DNA of 64,000 bases from Verrucomicrobiia bacterium. GTDB lineage: Bacteria; Verrucomicrobiota; Verrucomicrobiia; Opitutales; Cerasicoccaceae. This document shows positions 52,087 through 61,854 of the stretch, piece after piece. Position 1 is the stretch's first letter; each line of letters begins with the position of its first letter. Under the pieces are notes generated by a model. It searched no databases and was not told the DNA's origin. It worked only from the letters and a program-made list of their open reading frames with translations. The translations under genes were made by a program, and so were the position numbers. The stretch is taken from the NCBI GenBank assembly GCA_030432235.1, contig JAUIHT010000001.1:62001-126000 (forward strand), in the 5' to 3' direction.

Positions 52087-53441
52087 GCAGTGTTTTGACT
52101 CTGTAACCACATGATGGCGCCATTGAGGTCGTCAAACGCACCGTCGAGCTGTGCCTCGTAGGCAGTTTTGAGAATGGCGCCGAATTGTTTGCCCGGCTTG
52201 AGGCCTTCCGCGATGAGGTGCCGGCCTTGCAGGATGGGCACCGGGGCGGAGTCTTTGACTGCCAGCTCCTCGGCGCGCTTTTGCAGCCAGACGTCGGCTT
52301 CGCCGGTGGCGGGCAGGGGAGGGCGCCCCGCCATATCGGCGCGGACTACCCGCAGCAGACGGTCCATACGACCGACCAGGCGGGCCAGGCGACGGATGGC
52401 GGCATCACCGGCATTGGTTTTGTAGAGGGCATTGGGACGCATGTGGGCCTCTACCAGGGGCAGGACCTGCTCAAAAATGGCGCGTTCCTCGGTCAATCGC
52501 CGCAGAAAAGCCTCGGCGGGGCGCAGACCGACGGTTTCATGCTGAATCGAGCGGATGCGTCCGTCTTCGCCTTTTTCGGTGGTGAGAGGCTTACCGAAGT
52601 CGTGGCAGAGCACGGCGAGGCCGACGATGAGGTCCTCCCAATCGTCACCGATGCGTTCGCGGGCAAAGGCGTCCAGGCAGTGACTGGTGTGTGTCCAGAC
52701 ATCCCCCTCGGGGTGCCATTCGGGGTCCTGCGGACAGTCGATGAGCGCTTCCAACTCGGGGAAATAGCGAACCCAGCCGGTTTTACGCAGGAAGGCCAGC
52801 CCCCGCGAGGGTGTTTGTCCCTTGACCAGAAGCTTTTTCCACTCGTCGAAAAGTCGCTCCCGCGGCAGGCCCTCGGGCTTAATTTCCCGGCACAGGCGAA
52901 TGGTTTCGGGGGCGGGCTCCAGCTCGAAGCGCGCTACGAATTGCATGCCGCGCAGCACCCGCAGGGGGTCCTCGGAGAACTTTTGCGAGACGTGCCGTAA
53001 AACCCGATTTTCCAGATCCTGCCTCCCGCCACAGGGGTCGATTAGTTCTCCGCTGAGTGGGTCCCAGAGGAGGGCGTTGAGGGTGAAGTCGCGCCGGGAG
53101 GCCGCCTCGGCGAAGGACAGAAGGGGATCGCCTTCGACCGTGAAGCCTTTGTGCCCGGTGCCTGTTTTGGACTCCCGTCGGGGCAGGGAGACGTCGATGG
53201 GTAGCCCCTTGAGTTTGTAGACGGCGAAGGCTTTGCCGACTTGGTCAAAGCGAAAATGGGACGCTAGCGTGCGCTCCAGGTTGTCCTGTTCCAGCCCGAA
53301 GACCTCCACGTCGGCATCTTTGGAGGGGTGGCCGAGGAGAGCATCGCGCACCCAGCCACCTACCAATAAAGCCCGCCCACCCGCGGCGCGAATGGCTTCC
53401 GCGAGGGAGAGAACGTCAGGATCAGGCGTGAGTGAAATCAC
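52083..53441 (-). CDS. CCA tRNA nucleotidyltransferase/poly(A) polymerase family enzyme
   Basis: 452 residues. Nucleotidyltransferase head [26 protein letters not shown] gives GG and the DxD pair; the [21 protein letters not shown] block and the [14 protein letters not shown] block follow in the order of CCA-adding enzymes. From about residue 250 an HD domain ([28 protein letters not shown]) is present, as in bacterial enzymes with phosphohydrolase activity. It adds or repairs CCA on tRNA; poly(A) polymerase activity cannot be excluded by sequence. Confidence 0.9.
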   Translation of the reverse strand: MISLTPDPDVLSLAEAIRAAGGRALLVGGWVRDALLGHPSKDADVEVFGLEQDNLERTLASHFRFDQVGKAFAVYKLKGLPIDVSLPRRESKTGTGHKGFTVEGDPLLSFAEAASRRDFTLNALLWDPLSGELIDPCGGRQDLENRVLRHVSQKFSEDPLRVLRGMQFVARFELEPAPETIRLCREIKPEGLPRERLFDEWKKLLVKGQTPSRGLAFLRKTGWVRYFPELEALIDCPQDPEWHPEGDVWTHTSHCLDAFARERIGDDWEDLIVGLAVLCHDFGKPLTTEKGEDGRIRSIQHETVGLRPAEAFLRRLTEERAIFEQVLPLVEAHMRPNALYKTNAGDAAIRRLARLVGRMDRLLRVVRADMAGRPPLPATGEADVWLQKRAEELAVKDSAPVPILQGRHLIAEGLKPGKQFGAILKTAYEAQLDGAFDDLNGAIMWLQSQNTA

Positions 53442-53467
53442 GCCGCCTAGTTAGCCGATGGACCGCT

Positions 53468-53722
53468 CTAGAACCAGCCCTTTTTACCAGTTACGTAAGT
53501 CGCGACAAATTCATCGTCGGGCTTAGTCAGGTAGATGATGCCTTCGATGAGGCCGATGATCCCCATGATTGGTGACAGGAAGCCAAAGGTCAGTACCGTG
53601 ACGAGGAGCATGATGAGGCCTTCCTTGGTATAGCCGAGGATGAACTTATGAACGCCCAGGGCCCCGAGGAGGATACCGCAGATGCCTGCGGGTATTTTTT
53701 TGCTTGCTGCTTCGTTTGCCAT
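53468..53722 (-). CDS. TM2-domain membrane protein
   Basis: 84 residues. The TM2 pattern is complete: PAGICGILLGALGVHKFILGYTKEGLIMLL, then a second helix TFGFLSPIMGIIGLIEGIIYL and a charged short end. Family role unknown. It lies alone between the CCA-type gene and cysH, upstream of the former on the same strand. Confidence 0.85.
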   Translation of the reverse strand: MANEAASKKIPAGICGILLGALGVHKFILGYTKEGLIMLLVTVLTFGFLSPIMGIIGLIEGIIYLTKPDDEFVATYVTGKKGWF

Positions 53723-53861
53723 AATGTTGCAGTGTTGAGGTTAATGCTCAGAAACCACGCACAGGCTGGGGAAGTGCGTAGCCAAGGACAAGTGAAATAT
53801 AAAGAACACTTAAACTATAGTCCATTACCTAACATAGTAAAGATTTGACAAGGGGGGCCTC

Positions 53862-54593
53862 GTGGTCCTCACTATGACCTTCGTGGAAGTACTTGTGCAT
53901 TCGAAAAACGAACACCTGGAAGACGCCTCGGCTGCGGAGCGCGTGGGTTGGGCGCATGAGCAGTTCGGGGATCGCTTGGTGATGAGCACAAGTTTCGGGG
54001 TGCAGTCCGCTGCGACTTTGCATCTGGTTACCAGTATTGTTCCGGACATTCCGGTGATTTTTATCGATACCGGATACTTGTTTCCTGAAACTTACCGTTT
54101 TGGGGACGAGTTAACCAAGCGGCTCAACTTGAATCTTAAGGTGTACACGCCGTTGACCACTGCCGCACGGCAGGAAGCGCTCCATGGCAAACGCTGGGAG
54201 CAGGACCGGGAGGCCCTTGAGGCCTATAATTTTGAGAATAAGGTGGAACCCATGAATCGCGCCGTCAAGGAGCTTGGCGCCGAGGCTTGGATTTCGGGCT
54301 TGCGCCGCGTGCAGTCGGGTACCCGTGAGCACCTGCGTGTGGTTCAGCGTCAGAACAAGACTTATAAGGTCCATCCCATTATCGATTGGACGGATCGGGA
54401 TATTTACCAATACCTCAGTACCAATGACCTGCCTTATCACCCGCTCTGGGACGAGGGCTATGTCTCCGTTGGGGACGTCCACAGCACTTCGAAGCTACAG
54501 GCCGGCATGACGGCGGAGCAGACGCGCTTCAATGGCGTCAAGCGTGAGTGCGGTCTGCACGAGCTCAGCAATCGCGTCGATTTCCAGATCTAA
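53862..54593 (+). CDS. cysH: Phosphoadenylyl-sulfate reductase
   Basis: 243 residues. [17 protein letters not shown] contains the PP-loop, [13 protein letters not shown] and [13 protein letters not shown] follow, and the C-terminal KRECGLHE has the catalytic Cys. The iron-sulfur CC...CxxC cysteines of APS reductases are absent, so it should be the PAPS type. It reduces PAPS to sulfite with thioredoxin. Other sulfur genes are not nearby. A GTG-like longer start is not needed; [10 protein letters not shown] may begin at the second Met. Confidence 0.92.
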   Translation: MVLTMTFVEVLVHSKNEHLEDASAAERVGWAHEQFGDRLVMSTSFGVQSAATLHLVTSIVPDIPVIFIDTGYLFPETYRFGDELTKRLNLNLKVYTPLTTAARQEALHGKRWEQDREALEAYNFENKVEPMNRAVKELGAEAWISGLRRVQSGTREHLRVVQRQNKTYKVHPIIDWTDRDIYQYLSTNDLPYHPLWDEGYVSVGDVHSTSKLQAGMTAEQTRFNGVKRECGLHELSNRVDFQI

Positions 54594-54646
54594 GCTTTGG
54601 TCTTGCCAAGGGCGTGCGGTGGAAAAGGCTGGGGAAAACACCATAA

Positions 54647-55393
54647 ATGTTTCGAAGCCTGCTAAAGAAAATAGCCTCGGGTATGGGCTATAAGCTTGTT
54701 CCCGCCCACGAGGACGGTGGAGAGGTCGACCCCTTCGCGGTCATGGCGGGTCGCTGTGCCGCGATTTCCGGCCCGGTCATTTTTGACGTTGGGGCGCACA
54801 AGGGGCATGTCGCGCAGGAATTCAGGAAATGTCTGCCTAGCGCCCAGGTGCACGCCTTCGAGCCCTTTCCCGAGTGCTTTTCCTTTTTGCGTGAGGTGGC
54901 CGCGGGCGACAGCGCTATTCACGTGCACGAGTTTGGCCTGGCGGAAAAGTCGGGCGAGCGATCCTTCCACGCCAACCTCGCCAATGCCACCAACTCCCTG
55001 CTCGGCACCGACGAGAAGGCGGACGAGACTTGGGGGCCGGGTCAGGTTGGCACCTGCGAGGTGGTTGCTTTGCCTTTCAGTACGCTGGACTCCTTCATGG
55101 CTGAGAGTGGTCTGGAGCGTGTCGACATCCTGAAGATGGACGTGCAAGGCGCCGAGCACCTGGTGATCGAAGGGGCCCGGGAGACGCTCGCGGCGGGACG
55201 CATCGGCATGATCTATACCGAGATCATCACCATGCCTACCTACGTGGGCCAACAGCCCCTTCACGAAGTGCTAACCCAATATGCCGGCCATGGCTTTTCA
55301 TTGGTTAATTTCTACAATCCTTCCCTGACCGATGCCGGGGAGCTGCGCCAGATTGACGCTCTCTTTGCTTACACGGGGGCCGAAAGATCTTGA
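54647..55393 (+). CDS. FkbM-family methyltransferase
   Basis: 248 residues. SAM-binding VIFDVGAHKGHVAQEF (about 44-59), then FEPFPECFSFL, the acidic loop, and late VDILKMDVQGAEHLVIEGA, all typical of FkbM. Such enzymes O-methylate sugars or lipids. The substrate is unknown. It is placed between cysH and secG with short gaps on the same strand. Confidence 0.88.
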   Translation: MFRSLLKKIASGMGYKLVPAHEDGGEVDPFAVMAGRCAAISGPVIFDVGAHKGHVAQEFRKCLPSAQVHAFEPFPECFSFLREVAAGDSAIHVHEFGLAEKSGERSFHANLANATNSLLGTDEKADETWGPGQVGTCEVVALPFSTLDSFMAESGLERVDILKMDVQGAEHLVIEGARETLAAGRIGMIYTEIITMPTYVGQQPLHEVLTQYAGHGFSLVNFYNPSLTDAGELRQIDALFAYTGAERS

Positions 55394-55449
55394 TATAGGC
55401 TGCCAAAAACCTAATCTCTCTACCTTTTTCCCATTTCAAAACCGCCCAC

Positions 55450-56103
55450 ATGACCACCATTCTCATCGCTTTATTCACCGTTGTGCTGCTTCTGGTCTGC
55501 GCCTTTATGGTGCTGATCATCCTCATGCAGCGTGCCAGCAGCAACGCCGGGCTGGGCTCGGCCCTGGGCGGTTCCGCCATGGAGTCCGCCCTCGGTGGTG
55601 GCGCCGGCAACGTCCTGACCCGCGGCACCGTGCTGGCCTCAACGTTATTTTTCGTCATCGCTTTCTGCCTCTATCTGGCGCACATGGCCACCTACGAAGG
55701 CGAGCTGCGCAGCAAGGGCGCCTTGCCCACCATTGAGGCCGTCGCGCCCGAGGACGAGGCCGCCGCTGAGCCTGCCGCACCTTCTGCTCTCAAGGGCGCG
55801 TTGACCGATACGACGGAGAAGACCGCCGTCACCGAGGTACCCGCCGATACCGGTACTGTGGCCGAAGCCACCAGTGTTCCCGAAGATTACTCCGCTGAGA
55901 AGACCGCGACCGACGCCGAGGCAGCCGCCAAGGAAGCCGCCGCGCCTGTGGTTGAGGAAGCTTCGGAGCAAACCTCCGCCGCCGCTGAAGCCGCAGCCAC
56001 CGAGGCTCCCGCGAAAGTGGAAGAATCCACCGAAGCGGTGAAGCAGGATGTGACTGAAGCGCCGCCTGCGCACGGACACGAAGAGCAAGTCCTCGAAAAG
56101 TAA
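55450..56103 (+). CDS. secG: Preprotein translocase subunit SecG with long tail
   Basis: 217 residues. The first ~85 residues are normal SecG: two helices (LIALFTVVLLLVCAFMVLIILM and AGNVLTRGTVLASTLFFVIAFCLYLA) and the NAGLGSALGG segment between them. The remaining ~130 residues are an acidic Ala/Glu/Thr/Pro-rich tail (ATEAPAKVEESTEAVKQD), low-complexity and probably unstructured. Ordinary SecG is about 75-115 residues. Works with SecA at 45820. Confidence 0.92.
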   Translation: MTTILIALFTVVLLLVCAFMVLIILMQRASSNAGLGSALGGSAMESALGGGAGNVLTRGTVLASTLFFVIAFCLYLAHMATYEGELRSKGALPTIEAVAPEDEAAAEPAAPSALKGALTDTTEKTAVTEVPADTGTVAEATSVPEDYSAEKTATDAEAAAKEAAAPVVEEASEQTSAAAEAAATEAPAKVEESTEAVKQDVTEAPPAHGHEEQVLEK

Positions 56104-56146
56104 TCCACACCCGGACCTTTTGCCGTCAGCGCTTGTCGAAGTTGCC

Positions 56147-57016
56147 ATGTTCCGCACGCCGATAAGCATTCTTCTGTTGTGCCTCATGGCCAGCAGCGCG
56201 TCTACGTTGTCGGCCGCCAAGCCCGGTGCCATGGGCCGGGGTCCCGAGGACGTCACCAAGATAAACCAGGAGGAAGGCGAGCGGCTCATTGGCGAGTTCC
56301 GCCAACAGCGCCTGCGCGGTGACTATGTGTTCCTGTTCGATCTCGAGAACATTCCACATCGCGGCAAGCGCTCCACCTACGAAGGCATCATCTGGGGCAC
56401 CTGGAACGAAAAGGGCCCGCTGAGCCGCACCGTTATCTGGGAGCCGGGCAAGAAGGAGCGCAAACCACTGTTGCAAATCATCGCCCAAGGCGGTCCCGAG
56501 CCACATGTGTGGATTTGGGAACCGGGCAAAGAGGTGCGCGAGTTGCCCAGTGAAGAATATTTTAACCCGCTCCTGCCCGGTAACGACTACTCCGCCTTCG
56601 ACCTGCTGATGCCCTACATTTTTTGGGAGAACTACGTTTACGAAGGCTCGCGCCAAGTGCTCGGACGGCCCGCGCACCAGTTCCTGGTCTGGCCCCCCGA
56701 GGAAATCCGCGCGGCTAAACCGGAGATCGGTGCGGCCTTCGTCGCCCTCGACGCCGGTTACAATGCCCTGGTCAAAGCCGAGCTGTTGGACGACACCGGC
56801 GACGAGATCAAAACGCTGGCCATTCGTAGCTTCAAGAAAGTCGACGACCAGTACATTATTAAGCAGATCGACATCACCGACGAGATTTCACGCGACAATA
56901 CCCGCTTCCTCGTGCGTGGCGCTGCCGTCGGTCAGGATTTGCAGAACGAGACCTTCGACCCAAAGCTGATCGAGTGGATTCCTGACACGACCAAGATTCC
57001 CTTCAAGGGCGTCTAG
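56147..57016 (+). CDS. Outer membrane lipoprotein-sorting-like protein
   Basis: 289 residues from ATG 56147 (MFRTPISILLLCLMASSAST, signal peptide); the frame opens at 56120. The mature part has GDYVFLFDLENIPHRGKRST, WGTWNEKGPLSRTVIWEPG, and GRPAHQFLVWPPE, in the strand order of the LolA-like lipoprotein-sorting (DUF4292/LolA-related) fold seen downstream of sec genes. It would be periplasmic. It follows secG by 44 bp on the same strand. Not proven to bind lipoproteins. Confidence 0.6.
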   Translation: MFRTPISILLLCLMASSASTLSAAKPGAMGRGPEDVTKINQEEGERLIGEFRQQRLRGDYVFLFDLENIPHRGKRSTYEGIIWGTWNEKGPLSRTVIWEPGKKERKPLLQIIAQGGPEPHVWIWEPGKEVRELPSEEYFNPLLPGNDYSAFDLLMPYIFWENYVYEGSRQVLGRPAHQFLVWPPEEIRAAKPEIGAAFVALDAGYNALVKAELLDDTGDEIKTLAIRSFKKVDDQYIIKQIDITDEISRDNTRFLVRGAAVGQDLQNETFDPKLIEWIPDTTKIPFKGV

Positions 57017-57034
57017 CAAGGCGAGAAGCCTTGC
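57016..57034 (+). terminator. Hairpin after the LolA-like gene
   Basis: GCAAGGC-GAGAA-GCCTTGC, a perfect 7-bp stem starting in the stop codon of the preceding gene. No clear T-run follows, so termination would be weak or Rho-assisted. The region to 57271 has further short palindromes (CGAAACTTCGTTTCG) and no credible gene. Confidence 0.45.
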
Positions 57035-57271
57035 ATCCTCGAAACTTCGTTTCGCGATGGGCTGCGCCCATACCGTACACGCTTCGCGTTGCGTGGGTGG
57101 TTATCCAGCTCGTGGGGCTGAGTGACCACAAGGGTCTTTTGCGCCCAAACAAAGTCCTGTGCGGTCACGCACTGCGGGGTTTGGGGGTGCGCGGCCCCCA
57201 ATAATGCATGCAGGTTGGCATTTTCGTTTTGTATTCCGGGCGGACCTGTCGTGTTGTTAGGGCTTCGAAAG

Positions 57272-59875
57272 ATGTCCAAAGCCAAGAGCGAGACCCCGAT
57301 GATGCGCCAGTACTGGCGCTACCGGGAGGAAGTCCCCGAGGACGCCCTCCTGCTGTTTCGCTTGGGCGACTTTTACGAGCTCTTCCATGGCGATGCCGAG
57401 GAGGGGTCGCGGCTGCTGGGCATCACGCTGACCCAGCGGTCGGGCTATCCCATGGCGGGGATTCCGTACCATGCAGCCAACAACTACATCCCCAAGCTCC
57501 TGGCCGTCGGGAAGAAGGTTGCCATCGTTGATCAGGTGGAGACGCCCCAGCCGGGCAAGCTGGTCAAGCGAGCCCTGACGCGTATCCTCACGCCGGGCAC
57601 TACCTTGGAGGAGCACCAGCTCGACGCCCGCAAGAACCACTACCTGCTCGCGCTCACCGCCGACAAGAAGGGTTTCCACGCCGCTTGGCTGGACCTCTCC
57701 ACGGGCGACTTTCAACTGGCCAGCGAGGTGCATCCCGCCGGGCTCATGCCGCTGTTCACTTCCATCGATCCGCGCGAGATCCTTCTGCCCGAAACCATCA
57801 GCGCCGGCTGGGCCCACAAAGACGATCTGCGTGCCTGGCACGAGGACTTCGATGCTTTCTGCGAGACTCACCCGGTGACCTGGTTGCCGGATTTCCAGTT
57901 TGAGGCTGCCGCCGGAGCTCGTGCCGTTCTGGAGGCTTTGCGGGTGCACAATCTGCAGGGCTTTGGGATAGACGCCACGCACGCTGCCCTGGGCAGTGCC
58001 GGGGCCATCATCACGTATGCGACCGAGACCCTTTGCTCGACGCCGCAGAATCTCCGCAAAATATCTCTCTACAACGCCCGTGAGAGCCTGCTGCTCGACC
58101 CCGCCACGCTCAAGAATCTGGAGGTCTTTCAGAGCGCAGCCAACTCCCGGCAGGGCAGCCTCATCGCCGCTGTCGACGGTACCGCTACCGCCGCCGGGGC
58201 CCGACTGCTGGAGCGTTGGCTCTCCGCTCCGCGCCTGGACCTGAATGAGCTTACCCGCCGCCAGCAGGCCGTGCAGGAGTTCCTCGACGAGCCCGGTCTG
58301 GCCAGTCGTCTGCACGAGCGGCTGAAAACTATCCGCGACCTCGGGCGTATCCTCGGCCGCTTGCAGAACCGCATCCGCAACCCGCGTGAGCTCGGCGGCG
58401 TGCGAGACACGCTCAATGCCCTGCCGGGTATTCGCGAGGACCTTGCCGCGTTCGTTGGTTCCACGGTGGAGACATTGCGTGAGCGCGTGGCCTCTTTCGA
58501 TTCCTTGCGTGAATTGCTCGACGGCGCGTTGGCCGAGGAGCTTCCTTCGCAGCTCAGCGACGGTGGCGTCATCCAGCCGGGGCACGATGCCGAGCTGGAC
58601 CGCCTGCTGGACCTTTCCCGCAACTCCAAGCAGTGGCTGGCTGACCTTGAAGCGCGCGAACGCAAACGCAGCGGTATCGACAAGCTGAAGGTCAAGTACA
58701 ACGGTGCCTTCGGCTACTTCTTCGAGGTGAGCAAGACGCAGGCCGCCAAGGTGCCGGAGGACTTCATCCGGCGGCAGACATTGGTCAACGCCGAGCGTTT
58801 CGTAACCGAGGAGCTGCGCGAAAAGGAGCGCGAGATTTTGTCCGCCGACGAAAAGGCGCTGGCCCGCGAGGACGAATTGTTCAAGCAGCTCGTCGAGTCG
58901 ATCCTGGCCGAGGCTGATGCCCTGCAGGAGACCGCCGAGGCTCTCGCGGAAATCGATGTCCTGCTGGGCTGGGGGCAAGTGGCGCGTGAGTGGGATTTCT
59001 GCCGCCCCGAACTGGACAAGGAGTCCGTGCTGGAAATCGAGGCCGGACGCCATCCGGTGGTCGAGCAGATGATGCGGCTGGACTACGGAGGACACCGAGG
59101 CAGCCAGACTTTTGTTCCGAACGACACCTGGCTCTCCACCGGAGAGGAGCAGATCGCGCTCATCACCGGTCCAAACATGGCCGGTAAGAGCACTTATATC
59201 CGTCAGGTCGCGCTGATTGTTTTACTTGCGCAAATCGGTTGCTGGGTGCCGGCGAAAAAGGCGCGTGTCGGGTTGGTGGACCGCATTTTCTCCCGCGTGG
59301 GTGCGAGCGACGAACTGGCCCGGGGCAACTCCACCTTTATGGTGGAGATGAACGAGACCGCCAACATCCTCAACAACGCCACCGAGCGCAGCCTCATCAT
59401 CCTCGACGAGATTGGGCGGGGCACCTCGACCTACGACGGGCTTTCCATCGCATGGGCCGTTATCGAGCACCTACACGGCGAGCAGGACCACGGCCCCCGC
59501 ACGCTTTTTGCCACGCATTACCACGAGCTCACGCAGTTGGAAAAACAGCTTTCGCGCCTGCGCAACTTTCACGTTTCGGTTAAGGAGTGGAATGACGAGA
59601 TTATCTTTGTGCGGCAGGTGCTGCCCGGTGCGGCCGATCGCTCGTACGGCATTCAGGTGGCGCGCCTGGCCGGTCTGCCGCCGAGTGTCATCAGTCGCGC
59701 GAAGGTCATTCTCGACGAACTCGAAAGCGAAGGTGCGGCCCGCCCCGGCCTGCTGGAAGAGGAGCCCGAGGGGAAGCTTGAAGAAAGCGTAGCTCAGGCG
59801 AAACCGCGCGTACCTGGCCCGGAAAAAGATGCAGCGAGTGGTCGTGGCGACGATGACCAGATGGAGTTGTTTTGA
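57272..59875 (+). CDS. mutS: DNA mismatch repair protein MutS
   Basis: 867 residues from ATG 57272 (MSKAKSETPMMRQYWR); the open frame from 57122 is unlikely. The mismatch-reading GDFYELF is at about 30-36. LTQRSG and PMAGIPYHAANNYI follow. The ATPase end has ITGPNMAGKSTYIRQVALI (Walker A), RGNSTFMVEMNETANIL and LDEIGRGTSTYDGLSIAWAV (Walker B). Full MutS1 architecture; the C-terminus has a charged linker and short end. It binds mispairs and recruits MutL. Confidence 0.97.
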   Translation: MSKAKSETPMMRQYWRYREEVPEDALLLFRLGDFYELFHGDAEEGSRLLGITLTQRSGYPMAGIPYHAANNYIPKLLAVGKKVAIVDQVETPQPGKLVKRALTRILTPGTTLEEHQLDARKNHYLLALTADKKGFHAAWLDLSTGDFQLASEVHPAGLMPLFTSIDPREILLPETISAGWAHKDDLRAWHEDFDAFCETHPVTWLPDFQFEAAAGARAVLEALRVHNLQGFGIDATHAALGSAGAIITYATETLCSTPQNLRKISLYNARESLLLDPATLKNLEVFQSAANSRQGSLIAAVDGTATAAGARLLERWLSAPRLDLNELTRRQQAVQEFLDEPGLASRLHERLKTIRDLGRILGRLQNRIRNPRELGGVRDTLNALPGIREDLAAFVGSTVETLRERVASFDSLRELLDGALAEELPSQLSDGGVIQPGHDAELDRLLDLSRNSKQWLADLEARERKRSGIDKLKVKYNGAFGYFFEVSKTQAAKVPEDFIRRQTLVNAERFVTEELREKEREILSADEKALAREDELFKQLVESILAEADALQETAEALAEIDVLLGWGQVAREWDFCRPELDKESVLEIEAGRHPVVEQMMRLDYGGHRGSQTFVPNDTWLSTGEEQIALITGPNMAGKSTYIRQVALIVLLAQIGCWVPAKKARVGLVDRIFSRVGASDELARGNSTFMVEMNETANILNNATERSLIILDEIGRGTSTYDGLSIAWAVIEHLHGEQDHGPRTLFATHYHELTQLEKQLSRLRNFHVSVKEWNDEIIFVRQVLPGAADRSYGIQVARLAGLPPSVISRAKVILDELESEGAARPGLLEEEPEGKLEESVAQAKPRVPGPEKDAASGRGDDDQMELF

Positions 59876-59959
59876 TGTCAGGCCTCCTCGCGCTTGAGGA
59901 GTGATTTGACGGTTGATTGCGAGCTTGCGGTTCCTGGCGTGTCGGGTATGTCTTAGCGG

Positions 59960-61081
59960 ATGGATCCCCGACTGCATCAACTGGCCAAGGTATTAACCGG
60001 CTTTTCCACTAAATTGAAAAAGGGCGAGCGCGTCCTGATTGAAACCTTCGACACGCCGGATTCCGTTCCGTTGGCCTTGGCGAGGGCGGCCCGTGAGCGG
60101 GGAGCGCAGCCTTTCTTTCTCCTTCGCAGTAGCCGTGTTTTGCGTGAATTTATCGTTGGTGCGAGCCCCAAGGAGTTCAAGGCCGAGGCCGCGGTGCAGC
60201 TCAAGCGCATGCAGGGGATGGACGCCTACATCGCCGTGCGTGGCAGTCACAACATTTTTGAAAGCAGCGATGTGTCCGGGCCGCAGATGGCCGGCTATCT
60301 GAAGGCCATGAAGCCCGTCCTCGACCATCGTGTGAACAAGACCCGCTGGGTCGTCCTGCGCTGGCCCACGCCCTCCATGGCGCAACAGGCGCGCATGAGT
60401 ACGGAAGCATTCGAGGATTTCTTCTATCGTGTCTGCACGCTGGACTACGCGCGCATGATTCCCGGCATGAACGCCCTGAAGAGGCTGATGGAAAAGACGG
60501 ACAAGGTGCATATCACCGGTCCCGGCACCGACCTGCGTTTTTCCATCAAGGGGATTCCGGCCATCACCTGTGGCGGTGAGTACAACATCCCCGACGGCGA
60601 GGTTTTTACCGCACCCGTCAAGGACAGTGTCGAGGGCGAGGTTTCCTTCAATGCATCCACCGTCTATCAGGGCGGCGCCTACGATCAGGTACGGCTCGTT
60701 TTCAAGAAGGGTAAGGTCGTCGAGGCTACCAGCAACGACAACAAGGGGCTCAACCGTATCCTCGATTCCGATGCCGGCGCGCGCTACATCGGTGAGTTTG
60801 CCATCGGCTTCAACCCCCACGTTACCGAGCCCATGCGGGACATTCTCTTCGACGAAAAGATCGCCGGGTCCTTCCATTTTACTCCCGGTCAGGCGTATGA
60901 GCAGGCCGACAACGGCAACCGCTCGCAGGTCCACTGGGACCTCGTCAATATCCAGCGGCCGGAGTGGGGCGGTGGCGAAATCAAGTTCGACGGCAAGGTC
61001 ATCCGCAAGGACGGGATCTTCATCCCCAAGTCACTGCACAAGCTCAATCCCGACTATCTGCTGGGTAAAAAAAGCAGGTAG
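59960..61081 (+). CDS. M29-family aminopeptidase
   Basis: 373 residues. The two halves match the M29 metallo-aminopeptidase fold: [31 protein letters not shown] in the first, and [30 protein letters not shown] and VHWDLV in the second, holding the metal ligands (Glu, Glu, His, Asp). It should release N-terminal residues from peptides using two metals. Cytosolic, no signal. ATG start. It follows mutS by 84 bp. Confidence 0.88.
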   Translation: MDPRLHQLAKVLTGFSTKLKKGERVLIETFDTPDSVPLALARAARERGAQPFFLLRSSRVLREFIVGASPKEFKAEAAVQLKRMQGMDAYIAVRGSHNIFESSDVSGPQMAGYLKAMKPVLDHRVNKTRWVVLRWPTPSMAQQARMSTEAFEDFFYRVCTLDYARMIPGMNALKRLMEKTDKVHITGPGTDLRFSIKGIPAITCGGEYNIPDGEVFTAPVKDSVEGEVSFNASTVYQGGAYDQVRLVFKKGKVVEATSNDNKGLNRILDSDAGARYIGEFAIGFNPHVTEPMRDILFDEKIAGSFHFTPGQAYEQADNGNRSQVHWDLVNIQRPEWGGGEIKFDGKVIRKDGIFIPKSLHKLNPDYLLGKKSR

Positions 61082-61085
61082 GCAC

Positions 61086-61712
61086 CTAGCGTTTGCGTGC
61101 GACCAGCAGCATCGATTCCCAGAGGAACGGCAGGCGGCCGCAGCCGTGAAAGCCCTCGACAGTGAAGCCCTCCTCTTCCAGTAGGCGCGTGAGAGTGGCG
61201 CGGGACCAGAACTTTATGTGACCGCCGTCCCAGAAGACGGTGTGGTGATGATCCCACTTGCCCAGCACGCTGATGGCTACGTTTTTCAGCCAACCATGAT
61301 AAGGTGTGCTGACGATAAACAAGCCGCCGGGTTTGAGTTTGGCGTGGGCGAACTGTGGCAGCAGGCGTGGCTGGAACAGGTGTTCGATAACCTCGGTGGA
61401 GACCGCCATATCGAAGCCCGACTCCGCCACCTGCTCCGGTGGGTCGGCGAAGCTCATATGATAAAAAGTTCCCTGCGGGCATACTGTTCTTGCCTCTTCG
61501 ATGCCGGACTGGCTGGCGTCCAGGCCCACTAGGGTGGGGCAGAACGCCGTCATGTCGCGTGCGAGCGTGCCGTTGCCGCAACCGAGGTCGAGGATGGATT
61601 GCACGTCACATTTTCGTGCGTAGCGCTCAATATAGGGAAGCAGCAGGGCATTGGTGTGCGGTTCATGGCCCTTCGGATACACGTAAGCGTTGGATGAGCA
61701 ATTCGGGTCCAT
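61086..61712 (-). CDS. Class I SAM-dependent methyltransferase
   Basis: 208 residues. Motif I ILDLGCGNGTLARDM (about 39-53), then LVGLDASQSGIEEA, FDMAVSTEVIEHLFQP and LKPGGLFIVSTPYHGWLKN, the Methyltransf_23/11 pattern of small-molecule or lipid methyltransferases. The end is helical. Substrate unknown. It is convergent with the aminopeptidase gene by 4 bp. Confidence 0.85.
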   Translation of the reverse strand: MDPNCSSNAYVYPKGHEPHTNALLLPYIERYARKCDVQSILDLGCGNGTLARDMTAFCPTLVGLDASQSGIEEARTVCPQGTFYHMSFADPPEQVAESGFDMAVSTEVIEHLFQPRLLPQFAHAKLKPGGLFIVSTPYHGWLKNVAISVLGKWDHHHTVFWDGGHIKFWSRATLTRLLEEEGFTVEGFHGCGRLPFLWESMLLVARKR

Positions 61713-61854
61713 GGTTGTTTACGGTATCAATTAAAAACGCAGAAATATCACTGTGAGGACTGGCAGGGTGGCTCGTCCAGACCTATTTGCCAGCAGGCAG
61801 AAGCAGCTTCGGGTTTTAGCGTGCCATTGTCGGTAAACCTGTTTTCTTCGCGGT

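Noticed and set aside
57122-57271. Upstream extension of MutS
   Set aside because: The extra 50 residues are Cys/Gly-rich and unlike MutS; the family starts near MMRQYW.
57257-59095. 612-codon open frame on the minus strand opposite mutS
   Set aside because: Entirely inside the well-supported mutS gene, no motif and no ribosome site.
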